Below the pieces are notes generated by a model, which was given only the letters and a program-made list of their open reading frames with translations, was not told the origin of the DNA and did no database searches. Shown here one piece after another: positions 6,983 through 14,976 of a stretch of 30,596 nucleotides of DNA; position 1 is the stretch's first letter; every line of letters starts with the position of its first letter. A program made the translations under genes and the position numbers. Source of the stretch: Tepidanaerobacter acetatoxydans_A (GTDB lineage: Bacteria; Bacillota; Thermosediminibacteria; Thermosediminibacterales; Tepidanaerobacteraceae); contig JALHJR010000029.1 of assembly GCA_022840405.1 (NCBI GenBank), forward strand, positions 1 to 30,596. The letters run 5' to 3'.

Positions 6983-7024
6983 GAAATACATCATTTGCCA
7001 GAGGTATACAAATTGTTAAATATT

Positions 7025-7057
7025 CAAAAAAATAAAGCGGGCTTTTCCGCCACGCTT
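7025..7057 (-). terminator. Intrinsic terminator of spoIIQ
   Basis: On the minus strand the stem AAGCG-GGC pairs with GCC-CGCTT (one bulged T) around GGAAAA, and is followed by TTATTTTTTT. It lies 57 nt past the spoIIQ stop. Confidence 0.85.
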
Positions 7058-7113
7058 TCGGCTGCTTAAGTACAGGTATTTCAGTTATGAGTTGCTGTGG
7101 TATCCTCCAGCAT

Positions 7114-8037
7114 CTACCTGATTTCAGGAAGATATTGCTGTGGATCTATATTTTTACCATCCTTTAGCACTTCAAAGTGAAGATGAGGAGGATCTTCTAT
7201 CTCATAAGGTGCAGTCTTGCCTATAGCTGAAATTACTTGACCTTTTTTAACCTGCTCGCCTTCTTTAACCAATTTATCCGAATTAAGATTCCCATATAAA
7301 GTTTTAACACCGCCACCGTGATCAATAACTATAACTACCCCCAGCTTAGGATCATTATTTGTTACCTCAGCTACCGTCCCGTCTAAAACGGCTTTTACCG
7401 GTGTACCGATGTCAGCGGCAATATCAATACCACTATGGCAGTTCCATTGCTCCAAAGTCTTAGAATAGATTAGGGTATCCATAGCAAAAGCTGTTGTTAC
7501 CCTTCCCATAGCCGGCATAGCCATGGTTGCCATAGCTGAAACCACCGCAGTTTCTTCTGGTTCCTCTCCTGCTGCTTTTGTTATATTGCCGGATCCATCC
7601 TCTTTTGTTTTTTTAACTTTTTCTGTGTCAAAAGCTGTTTGTTGCTGCAAATTTCCAGCTACCTCACTGGGTTTTACAGGGTTTTGTTGATCTTCTTTTT
7701 TCTCTTGATGTTCCTTAGACGAACTACTCAAATTCTGAGTATTATTATTCAAACCGTATTGCTTTTCTATATCTTCTTCATTTAAAACCTGTTCGTTCAT
7801 ATCAATTTGCCACTCAGACAGAGGTTCTTTATCATTACTTCCGTTAAATTCAAAGCCTTTATGTGTAGCCCGATACCACCAAAAAAAACTGTTGGTTATG
7901 ATTAAAAGTGTAATCAAAAATGCAGCAAACAAAGTCTTTTTAGGCAGTTGAATTACCTGTTTGACAAGTTTATTACCAGAGTCCTTAACTTTTCTAAAAC
8001 ATGAAGAAAGTTTTACTGGCCATTTGAATCGGTTCAT
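7114..8037 (-). CDS. spoIIQ: Forespore protein SpoIIQ, M23/LytM peptidase domain
   Basis: A forespore membrane protein that pairs with mother-cell SpoIIIAH across the septum during engulfment. The 307-residue product has a basic cytosolic N-terminus, one membrane helix (about 34-54), a low-complexity linker (about 60-165) rich in E, K, Q and N, and a C-terminal M23 domain. His201 and Asp205 (HSGID) and His285/His287 (HLHFE) form a complete LytM zinc site. B. subtilis SpoIIQ lacks this, whereas clostridial forms can keep it. The ATG has GAGGTGAT 4 nt upstream. A strong sigma-F-type promoter precedes it, and it lies between spoIID and spoIIID. Confidence 0.92.
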   Translation of the reverse strand: MNRFKWPVKLSSCFRKVKDSGNKLVKQVIQLPKKTLFAAFLITLLIITNSFFWWYRATHKGFEFNGSNDKEPLSEWQIDMNEQVLNEEDIEKQYGLNNNTQNLSSSSKEHQEKKEDQQNPVKPSEVAGNLQQQTAFDTEKVKKTKEDGSGNITKAAGEEPEETAVVSAMATMAMPAMGRVTTAFAMDTLIYSKTLEQWNCHSGIDIAADIGTPVKAVLDGTVAEVTNNDPKLGVVIVIDHGGGVKTLYGNLNSDKLVKEGEQVKKGQVISAIGKTAPYEIEDPPHLHFEVLKDGKNIDPQQYLPEIR

Positions 8038-8053
8038 ATAATCACCTCATCTA

Positions 8054-8082
8054 TATTATGACCAGTATTTTCCTTGTTATGC
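8054..8082 (-). promoter_or_regulatory. Sigma-F-type promoter of spoIIQ
   Basis: On the minus strand GCATA (8078-8082), a 14-nt spacer and GGTCATAATA (8054-8063) match the known sigma-F/G pattern GYATA...GGNNANAHTR at every fixed position. It lies 17 nt upstream of the spoIIQ ATG, agreeing with forespore expression of spoIIQ. Confidence 0.75.
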
Positions 8083-8143
8083 ATTTGTTTACTGGCACAA
8101 GAGATAAATTTTATCCTTATTTCATCACCTTCTGCCAACGCCG

Positions 8144-9145
8144 CTATTCTATTTTTTTAATTATTTCTACACCCTTGTAATAATGTTTAATTATATCAAT
8201 ATAACTGGCACCATTTTTAGCCATCGCATCAGCACCGTATTGGCTCATGCCCACGCCATGTCCGTAGCCTGTTGTCATTATTTTAATATTTTTGCCGGAT
8301 CTTTCCCATTTAAAATCTGTTGAGTTCAGCTCGAATAATTGACGAAACTCAGTACCTTTTATTACTTTATTACCCACTTGCATTTTTTTGACTCGCCCTC
8401 CCTCACTGACTTCTAACACCTTCCACTGGGCTTGCGGATTCTTATGGTCAATAACTATATCAGGCCATTTTTGACGCAGCTTAGATACAATTTCTTCGAC
8501 AGTAAACTCCTTTACGGCAAAAAAGCGTGGCGCTGCTTCTTCATCGGGACTTACTACACTTCTAAGATACGGGATTTGCTTTTCCCAAACATCTTCGGAG
8601 TTTTCGGTTTTACCATTGCTGGTAGAGAAAAACAACGGATCTATGGGTTCATCCTGATATAATATGATCATGCCAGCAGTAGAGTTTACAGCTTGGTTAA
8701 TCTTACTGTAATAGTGATAATAGGAAAATAATCCCCACTTTTTCAGCATCTCACTTTTTGTAATCCAAGCCTGACAATGGCTTGGATTATCGCATACATC
8801 CGCTTTGGGATGCAGGCTGCATCCATTACCTCCTACCGTGCGCCACCGTTTATATACATATGTCCTTGCTGCTACTGACTGAGCTTTTAAGGCTTCGATA
8901 TTAAAGCTTGCCGGCATTTCGGCAGCTACTACACCTTTTACGTAATCCTCCAGTAATATTTTTTCAATCTTTTTAGATGAATTTATATAGACACTAATAA
9001 AATTCTCGCCAACAGCCTCTTTTATCCTCTTTTGCTCACTTGGGCCTTCAAACTGTATGGGTTTGCAGCTTTTCACTATCAAACCCGGAACAACAATAAC
9101 AACAAAAATTATAAAGAAAATTATATAATAGCCTGCTCCTTTCAT
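8144..9145 (-). CDS. spoIID: Stage II sporulation protein D (lytic transglycosylase)
   Basis: A mother-cell membrane enzyme that cleaves septal peptidoglycan for engulfment. The 333-residue product has an N-terminal membrane anchor (about residues 5-25), then the SpoIID domain with VKGVVAAEMPASFNIEALKA, QSVAARTYV, and the C-terminal GYGHGVGMSQYGADAMAKNG signature. I set the start at ATG 9145 because GGAGGG precedes it by 5 nt; an upstream TTG-to-ATG extension to 9190 lacks a binding site. A sigma-E-like promoter lies 53 nt upstream. It follows murA and precedes spoIIQ, the conserved order in spore formers. Confidence 0.96.
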   Translation of the reverse strand: MKGAGYYIIFFIIFVVIVVPGLIVKSCKPIQFEGPSEQKRIKEAVGENFISVYINSSKKIEKILLEDYVKGVVAAEMPASFNIEALKAQSVAARTYVYKRWRTVGGNGCSLHPKADVCDNPSHCQAWITKSEMLKKWGLFSYYHYYSKINQAVNSTAGMIILYQDEPIDPLFFSTSNGKTENSEDVWEKQIPYLRSVVSPDEEAAPRFFAVKEFTVEEIVSKLRQKWPDIVIDHKNPQAQWKVLEVSEGGRVKKMQVGNKVIKGTEFRQLFELNSTDFKWERSGKNIKIMTTGYGHGVGMSQYGADAMAKNGASYIDIIKHYYKGVEIIKKIE

Positions 9146-9197
9146 TAAATCCCTCCAGATAACCAAGCTAATATTATATTTTATTAGCACCTTGTTA

Positions 9198-9226
9198 GAT
9201 ATATGTGTTATCCTTTTGAATTTGAC
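9198..9226 (-). promoter_or_regulatory. Sigma-E-type promoter of spoIID
   Basis: On the minus strand GTCAAATT (9219-9226), 13 nt, then CATATATC (9198-9205) resembles the known sigma-E pattern KMATATT...CATACAMT. This agrees with the mother-cell expression known for spoIID. Confidence 0.6.
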
Positions 9227-9367
9227 AGTCCAAAGCGAAATCTGTCTTTGCTAAACCTTAAAACCGGCATAAATACTCGTCAGGTTTAACAAATTTCATA
9301 TTACAATTAAATTGTGTTAGTGCAAATATGTACCAAATAACCACGGTGAAAAGAATATCCAAAAAAT

Positions 9368-9404
9368 AAATAATAACCACACGTAAAACGTGTGGTTATT
9401 ATTT
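9368..9404 (-). terminator. Intrinsic terminator of murA
   Basis: A perfect 17-bp stem (AAATAATAACCACACGT and its complement) with a 3-nt loop lies 41 nt after the murA stop and runs into a T-rich stretch on the minus strand. Because both flanks are A/T tracts it could work in both directions. Confidence 0.9.
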
Positions 9405-9444
9405 ATTAGCAAAGTCAGTCAACAAGCAGGATGGCTTTATCCTC

Positions 9445-10695
9445 TTAATCGACTTTTTTTATTTTAGCTCCTAGCCCTTGAAGGTTTTCCACAATATTTA
9501 CATATCCCCTGTAAATATGATATGTGTTCATTACTTGGGTTGTTCCTTCTGCAGCCAAACCGGCAAGAATTAGTGCGGCACCCGCCCGAAGGTCAGTAGA
9601 CTTTACAGGTGCTCCCGAAAGTTTTTCAACGCCTTCTATTACAGCACTTCTTCCCTCTATCTTTATCTTAGCGCCCATGCGCTTTAATTCTTCCACATGC
9701 ATAAAGCGATTTTCAAAAACCGTTTCTATAACCATACTGGTTCCGCTGGCAATGCTTAAATAAGCCATCATTTGTGCCTGCATATCTGTTGGGAATCCTG
9801 GATAAGGCAAAGTTTTGACATCAGATGCGATTGGCCTGCCATCGCCTATTACTCGGAGGCCTTCCGGTTCCTCTGTAATTTTTGCACCACATTCTATCAG
9901 TTTGGCTATTACCGGCTTCAAATGCTCTGGTACTACATTTTCAAGCAGGATATTACCGCCGGTTATGGCTCCGGCTACTAAGAAAGTGCCTGTTTCAATC
10001 CTATCCGGAATCACAGTATATGAAATACCTGAAAGTTCCTTAACGCCATCTATTTTTATCACATCAGTGCCTGCACCACGGATTTTTGCTCCCATGCTGT
10101 TTAAAAAGTTAGCCAGGTCAATTATCTCCGGCTCTTTAGCGGCATTTTCAATAGTTGTCTGCCCTTCAGCTAAGGCAGCAGCCATCATTATATTTTCCGT
10201 TGCTCCAACACTTGGAAAATCCAAGTATATAACAGATCCTACAAGTTTATCACATCTAGCCTCCACAAACCCATGACCAAGCTCGATATCAGCTCCCAAT
10301 GAAGCAAAACCTTTTAAATGCAAATCTATAGGCCTCGAACCTATAGCACATCCACCAGGCATTGATATGCGTGCTCGTCCCTTTCTGGCAAGTATCGGAC
10401 CCATCACCAAAAAAGAAGCCCTCATTTTTCTGACCAAATCATAAGGGGCCTCAAAAGAATTAACTGTCCCTGCACTTATTTTTATACAATCTTTATCACG
10501 AAAAACTTTAGCTCCCATAGATTTTAAAACTTCTCTCATGACTTTTACATCTTCCAATTCGGGGGCATCTTCGATAATACATTCGGCTTCAGTAAGCAGT
10601 GATGCAGCCATAACAGGTAATACCGCGTTTTTAGCACTGCTTATTCTGACGGTTCCTTCTAGCGGCTTTCCTCCCTCAACAACAATACTTGACAA
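9445..10695 (-). CDS. murA: UDP-N-acetylglucosamine 1-carboxyvinyltransferase
   Basis: The first committed enzyme of peptidoglycan synthesis, transferring enolpyruvate from PEP to UDP-GlcNAc in the cytoplasm. The 416-residue product keeps Lys22-Asn23 (SSAKNAVLP), the catalytic-loop Cys116 (MPGGCAIGSRPIDLHLKGF) and the repeated inside-out barrel motifs. Cys at that position predicts the usual fosfomycin-sensitive form. The start is TTG at 10695, fixed by GGAGGG about 7 nt upstream. It lies 74 nt after ywmB and ends in a strong terminator before spoIID, matching the ywmB-murAA-spoIID order of B. subtilis. Confidence 0.97.
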   Translation of the reverse strand: MSSIVVEGGKPLEGTVRISSAKNAVLPVMAASLLTEAECIIEDAPELEDVKVMREVLKSMGAKVFRDKDCIKISAGTVNSFEAPYDLVRKMRASFLVMGPILARKGRARISMPGGCAIGSRPIDLHLKGFASLGADIELGHGFVEARCDKLVGSVIYLDFPSVGATENIMMAAALAEGQTTIENAAKEPEIIDLANFLNSMGAKIRGAGTDVIKIDGVKELSGISYTVIPDRIETGTFLVAGAITGGNILLENVVPEHLKPVIAKLIECGAKITEEPEGLRVIGDGRPIASDVKTLPYPGFPTDMQAQMMAYLSIASGTSMVIETVFENRFMHVEELKRMGAKIKIEGRSAVIEGVEKLSGAPVKSTDLRAGAALILAGLAAEGTTQVMNTYHIYRGYVNIVENLQGLGAKIKKVD

Positions 10696-10769
10696 CGACT
10701 TTCCCTCCGATAGTTTAGTATAACGGGTATTTTGGTTAAAATATCCATATTATACCATTATAAACTCAT

Positions 10770-11519
10770 TCAGTATTCAAGAGAAATGACTGGTGTTCCA
10801 ATCCATATATATGTTATATCTTCATCTGAATTATATCTTATTGCAATATGGATATTATAATTTTTACCTAATATCTGTATACCCTCGGATAATAGCGGGC
10901 TAAATCCTATTATACTAAAATTATATTTGTCTTGAATTTTTTCTGTATTGATAATTTCAAAATAACTTGCAATTATTTCTACTAATTTATCCTGCTTTAC
11001 CTCATCAAGTTTACCATTAAACGTTCCAGTAACACAAGAGGTAATTTTTGACTGACCACCTAAGGAATTAATGGTTTTGCTGACTTTTTTTACAAAATCA
11101 CTGTATTTCTCCAGATTCCGACTGCTAATACTTATTGTTAAATACGTTTGAGGATCTTTTTCATATTCTGCAGGTAAAATCACTGACTGAATAATTATTT
11201 GTAGAAAAGTATCGGAATCTAATTTACCCTCAGTATTTAATATTCGGTACGTTCCGTTGTTTTCCTCCGTGAAATTAAAATTTTCCTTTTCAGCATTAAA
11301 AATTTTCATTATTTCATCCTGATATTGCTGCATTTGAGTAAAATCCATAAATTCGCGATTAATAACCGACCAGTCTACAATATCCAGTATTTCGGGATTT
11401 GCACCAACTTCACTGAGGGCTCCTGCTAACAAATTATCACTATCTTGACTGCAATTGGCCTTAGGTGTAATCATAACCAAAAGTACTACTGCTGCAGTTA
11501 AGGTCTTTAAAAATTTCAT
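10770..11519 (-). CDS. ywmB: YwmB-like secreted protein (TATA-box-binding-like fold)
   Basis: A 249-residue product with a signal peptide (residues about 1-23, KFLKTLTAAVVLLVMITPKANC) whose Cys could be a lipobox-like or ordinary cleavage region. The mature part contains NLEKYSDFVKKVSKTINSLG and FSPLLSEGIQILGKNYNIHI, as seen in the YwmB/TATA_RF family, which has no established biochemical role. The ATG has GGGGG about 7 nt upstream. Its place directly before murA is as in B. subtilis and many Clostridia and is a large part of the identification. Function at the cell envelope is an inference from the signal peptide and neighbours. Confidence 0.78.
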   Translation of the reverse strand: MKFLKTLTAAVVLLVMITPKANCSQDSDNLLAGALSEVGANPEILDIVDWSVINREFMDFTQMQQYQDEIMKIFNAEKENFNFTEENNGTYRILNTEGKLDSDTFLQIIIQSVILPAEYEKDPQTYLTISISSRNLEKYSDFVKKVSKTINSLGGQSKITSCVTGTFNGKLDEVKQDKLVEIIASYFEIINTEKIQDKYNFSIIGFSPLLSEGIQILGKNYNIHIAIRYNSDEDITYIWIGTPVISLEY

Positions 11520-12024
11520 AAGACAATCCCCCTGAAAAATATCTTTTTTCTTTACGCCTTTTACAAATGTAATAGCTTTACGTGCTTTTCAATTTAGAAT
11601 TAAATAAAATTAGATTAAATGGTTCCTTGTATAATTATTACCGTTTCTTACCAAAATTATGCTTTGATGTATTTTAAATTGCATAAAAAGAAGATTCGAG
11701 AATTGTCCAAGCATCTCCTTCAGTGAATCCTGCTAGTTTTTGTCTATTAATTGAAACTGACATATTGTTTTTAAGACTCTGTTTTAGTATATTTTGGTTT
11801 TTATAACATTTTTTATGTGCAACGTTTTATATTTGCTTTTAACAATAGTATTTGATATATAAACATCTTTTATAATAATCATTTATTTACAATGAATTAA
11901 TTACCCTGAAAATGCTAAAAGTCACAGTAACGTCAACCTTGCAGTCGACTGTGTCGGTCAAATATTGGTAGGTTGCAATCGATTTTTGCTCAATAAAGTT
12001 CTGGTACTCTTGTCGGCCTCACAT
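11520..12024. other. Intergenic region with two coding-like relics
   Basis: No complete gene is visible in these roughly 500 bases. On the minus strand 11887-12018 is open for 43 codons without a plausible start and reads like protein (for example EYQNFIEQKSIATYQYLTD). A 29-codon frame with ATG at 11763 and stop at 11674 reads AGFTEGDAWTILESSF but lacks a ribosome-binding site. A 10-bp palindrome CAGTCGACTG lies near 11942-11951. The rest is very AT-rich. I read it as decayed coding sequence plus the ywmB promoter region, without naming the source. Confidence 0.35.
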
Positions 12025-12060
12025 AAAAAAGCTGCTCCAAGTTTTGTGAAGCAGCTTTTT
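12025..12060 (-). terminator. Intrinsic terminator of the glycosyltransferase gene
   Basis: An 11-bp stem AAAAAGCTGCT / AGCAGCTTTTT with a 13-nt loop lies 11 nt after the stop codon and ends in a T run on the minus strand. Confidence 0.9.
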
Positions 12061-12071
12061 ATAAAGATTCA

Positions 12072-12779
12072 TTATTCATAATGTGATATATCTTTAGATA
12101 AATTTTTAATTGATTTATCATGTGTCGGAACATGCTTTTGCCAGTTAAAAATTGCATATAAGCATTCTTTATACATTTGCAATCTGTACATGAAACCAAG
12201 TTTAAATCCATATTTTTCCTCTTTGGTATAGTGGGTTATATCTTGTAAAGCCGGCTCAATTACCGGAATATTATACTTTTCGGCTAAACGGCTTAGAAAT
12301 ATCTCAACACCAAACCGAGCCCATGAAAGCGAGGGAAGGCTCATTACAAAAAAGTTTGCCAGCCCTCTTTGCCCATTTAAAATAGAAAAATATCGTTGAG
12401 CCAGATCAACATTCTTCTTGCCCCCGCTTTTAAACATACCTATTGTCATGCCTACTTGCGGATTTTCTTCCAATGGCAAAAGCAGGGCATCCATGTGCTG
12501 ATGTTTTAAATTAATTAGGTCTGCATCAAGAAAAAGCCACAGAGGCGAATCATTGACATGATCTATCCCCGTCTGCAGTGCAGCTCCCTTTCCGAGATTT
12601 TTTTCGTGTCTTATTACCTCTACTCCGGCTCTTTGAGCAGCTTTGTATGTATCATCCGCAGAACCATCATCGATTACTATTACTCGCTTTTCTTGCGGGT
12701 AGCTGCATACTACATCTAGAACATCTCCTATCCTAGGTGCCTCATTGTATGCCGGGATAAGAATGGTAACAGGTTTCAT
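12072..12779 (-). CDS. Glycosyltransferase family 2
   Basis: A 235-residue GT-A fold transferase. It has the nucleotide-sugar entry motif TILIPAYNEAPRIGDVL (4-20), VIDDGSADDT (35-44), HEKNLGKGAALQTGI (58-72) and the metal-binding DXD-type motif LDADL (84-88). No clear membrane helix is present, so it is probably a peripheral membrane enzyme like dolichyl-phosphate-mannose synthase-type proteins. The donor and acceptor cannot be read from the sequence. It stands as a single unit between the strong hairpin after ntpD and its own terminator, and looks like an insertion between the ATPase operon and ywmB. Confidence 0.85.
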   Translation of the reverse strand: MKPVTILIPAYNEAPRIGDVLDVVCSYPQEKRVIVIDDGSADDTYKAAQRAGVEVIRHEKNLGKGAALQTGIDHVNDSPLWLFLDADLINLKHQHMDALLLPLEENPQVGMTIGMFKSGGKKNVDLAQRYFSILNGQRGLANFFVMSLPSLSWARFGVEIFLSRLAEKYNIPVIEPALQDITHYTKEEKYGFKLGFMYRLQMYKECLYAIFNWQKHVPTHDKSIKNLSKDISHYE

Positions 12780-12905
12780 AACAAAGTCATTCCCTTCATG
12801 TTATATGCTCTACTGTGTTAATTCGCCTGTTTTTTGATAATATCCTTCTTTGCAAAGTCTTTGGTTATTGTAAAAAGCAGATAAATATAATTGATACCCA
12901 TGTCT

Positions 12906-12962
12906 GAATCAAAAGGAACCATCCTTAAAATGTGCCATTTCAGGGATGGTTCCTTTTGATTC
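12906..12962. terminator. Terminator after ntpD (19-bp perfect stem)
   Basis: GAATCAAAAGGAACCATCC at 12906-12924 is perfectly complementary to 12944-12962, with a 19-nt loop, ending 8 nt past the ntpD stop. GC-rich core arms followed by TTTTGATTC on both strands make it a likely bidirectional terminator. The stem is longer than a terminator needs, so it may derive from a REP-like repeat. Confidence 0.82.
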
Positions 12963-12970
12963 ATTTAAGT

Positions 12971-13591
12971 TTACATAACCATTTCTTTGATTTTCATAAG
13001 TCTTGTGATATTTGAACGTTCATTCTCATCGAGTTTCATTGTAATATACTTTATGGTTTCTTCCATTGAAGGAATCATAACGTATTCCAATGCATTGACC
13101 CTGCGGCGAGTTTTTTCAATTTCATCAGCCATTAACTGACAAGTTTTTTCGATTTCCGAAAGTTTTAGCATTTTAGATAGCATACCTGAAAGTATGCTTA
13201 TGGCATTGTCCAATTCTGCAGATGTACTCGCAAGACCATATGAGTAGATATTGCTGCCTTCTTGCAAGTGAATATCAATTTTCGGTACATTTACACTCAT
13301 GATATTCTGTTTCCTAACATCTATATTTACCTGTGCTGCCGGAATCATGAGGCTTTCCTCAAGCACCTCCTGAGGCATTTGACTTCGTGCCATGGTAAAG
13401 CTTTTCAGGGCCATCTCCAAATCGTGTTCTATTTCTTCTCTGAGCCTTTTATTTTCCTTAATTAAGTCGATAAATTTTTTAATAAGCTCATCCTGCTTAT
13501 CTTTGAGCAGTTTGTGTCCACGGCGTGCAACAACTATTTGCCTCTTTAAACGGGTAAGCTCCATTCGAGTGGGATTTACTTGAGTCTTCAT
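12971..13591 (-). CDS. ntpD: V/A-type ATPase subunit D (central shaft)
   Basis: The central rotor shaft that couples the A3B3 head to the membrane ring. The 206-residue protein starts VNPTRMELTRLKRQIVVARRG, the family signature. It has a long N-terminal helix and a matching C-terminal coiled coil, with RRRVNALEYVMIPSMEETI near 160-180, a conserved block in this family. It lies 2 nt after subunit B and is the last ATPase gene; a strong hairpin follows. Length is normal for bacterial V/A-type D. Confidence 0.95.
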   Translation of the reverse strand: MKTQVNPTRMELTRLKRQIVVARRGHKLLKDKQDELIKKFIDLIKENKRLREEIEHDLEMALKSFTMARSQMPQEVLEESLMIPAAQVNIDVRKQNIMSVNVPKIDIHLQEGSNIYSYGLASTSAELDNAISILSGMLSKMLKLSEIEKTCQLMADEIEKTRRRVNALEYVMIPSMEETIKYITMKLDENERSNITRLMKIKEMVM

Positions 13592-13593
13592 TC

Positions 13594-14976
13594 TCAGTCT
13601 TCTCCTTTTTTAGGTAAATACTTGTCAATATATTCATCCCTAACTCTCTTAAGTTCTGCTTTGGGTAAAATGGTCAAAAGCTCCCACCCTAAATTGAGTG
13701 TTTCCTCAATGCTTCTATCTTCATTTTCACCTTGAGAAACATAACGTTTTTCGAATTCATCGGCAAATTTGGCAAAGAGCTTATCTGCGTCACTGAGTGC
13801 AGCCTCACCCAAAATTACGGCTAATTCCTTTGCTTCTTTGCCGCGAGCATAAGCAGCAAATAGCTGGTTCATAGTATCAGCATGATCTTCCCTGGTTTTG
13901 CCTTCGCCGATACCCTTATCCTTAAGTCTTGAAAGCGAAGGCAGCACATCAATAGGCGGCATTATGCCTCTTGTATACAATTCACGACTAAGGATGACCT
14001 GGCCTTCTGTAATATATCCTGTCAAGTCCGGAATGGGATGCGTCTTATCATCTTCAGGCATCGTTAAAATCGGTATCTGCGTAATTGAGCCTTTTTTACC
14101 CCGTAAACGCCCTGCTCTTTCATATATGGTGGAAAGGTCTGTATAAAGGTACCCAGGATAACCTCTGCGGCCGGGGACCTCTTTCCTTGCAGCTGAAACC
14201 TCTCGAAGGGCTTCACAGTAGTTGGTCATATCAGTTAAGATAACCAAAACGTGCATATCCTTTTCAAATGCGAGAAATTCAGCACATGTAAGCGCCATAC
14301 GCGGTGTTGATATACGTTCAATAGCCGGATCGTTGGCCAAATTCATAAAAAGCACTGATCTGTCTATAGCACCGGTTTTTCTAAAGTCTGAAATAAAATA
14401 ATTTGCTTCTTCGAAGGTAATACCCATCGCCGCAAACACAACAGCAAACCTGCTTTCCGTTCCCAGAACCTTTGCCTGCCGTGCTATTTGAGCTGCTAGC
14501 TGGGCATGTGGCAAACCTGAACCCGAAAATATAGGCAGCTTCTGACCTCTGACCAGTGTATTCAAGCCGTCAATAGCCGAAATTCCAGTTTGTATAAACT
14601 CCGATGGGTAGTCACGTGCCGCCGGGTTTATAGGACTGCCGTCTATGTCAAGCCGCTTTTCGGGAATTATTTTAGGCCCATTATCCTTAGGTCTTCCTGA
14701 GCCATCAAATACCCTTCCTAACATATCAATAGAAACACCTAATTGGATACTCTTGCCCAAAAATCTTATTTTGCAGTCATTTATATTAAGTCCCGTTGAG
14801 CCTTCGAAAAGCTGAACTAACGCTTTATCGCCGTCGATTTCAAGTACTTGTCCGCGTCGTATTTCGCCTGAAGCCGTTTCAATTTCAACGAGCTCATTGT
14901 ACTTTACGCCTTCTACATTCTCTACCATCATTAAGGGGCCTGCAATTTCCCTAGCAGTTCTATATTCTTTAATCAT
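13594..14976 (-). CDS. ntpB: V/A-type ATPase subunit B (non-catalytic)
   Basis: The non-catalytic nucleotide-site subunit of the A3B3 head, 460 residues. It starts KEYRTAREIAGPLMMVENV, carries GLNTLVRGQKLPIFSGSGLPH in place of a true Walker A loop, as expected for B subunits, and has the conserved YPGYLYTDLSTIYERAGR segment. Its ATG overlaps the subunit A stop codon by 4 nt, suggesting coupled translation. The order A-B-D is that of known bacterial V/A-type operons. Confidence 0.97.
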   Translation of the reverse strand: MIKEYRTAREIAGPLMMVENVEGVKYNELVEIETASGEIRRGQVLEIDGDKALVQLFEGSTGLNINDCKIRFLGKSIQLGVSIDMLGRVFDGSGRPKDNGPKIIPEKRLDIDGSPINPAARDYPSEFIQTGISAIDGLNTLVRGQKLPIFSGSGLPHAQLAAQIARQAKVLGTESRFAVVFAAMGITFEEANYFISDFRKTGAIDRSVLFMNLANDPAIERISTPRMALTCAEFLAFEKDMHVLVILTDMTNYCEALREVSAARKEVPGRRGYPGYLYTDLSTIYERAGRLRGKKGSITQIPILTMPEDDKTHPIPDLTGYITEGQVILSRELYTRGIMPPIDVLPSLSRLKDKGIGEGKTREDHADTMNQLFAAYARGKEAKELAVILGEAALSDADKLFAKFADEFEKRYVSQGENEDRSIEETLNLGWELLTILPKAELKRVRDEYIDKYLPKKGED

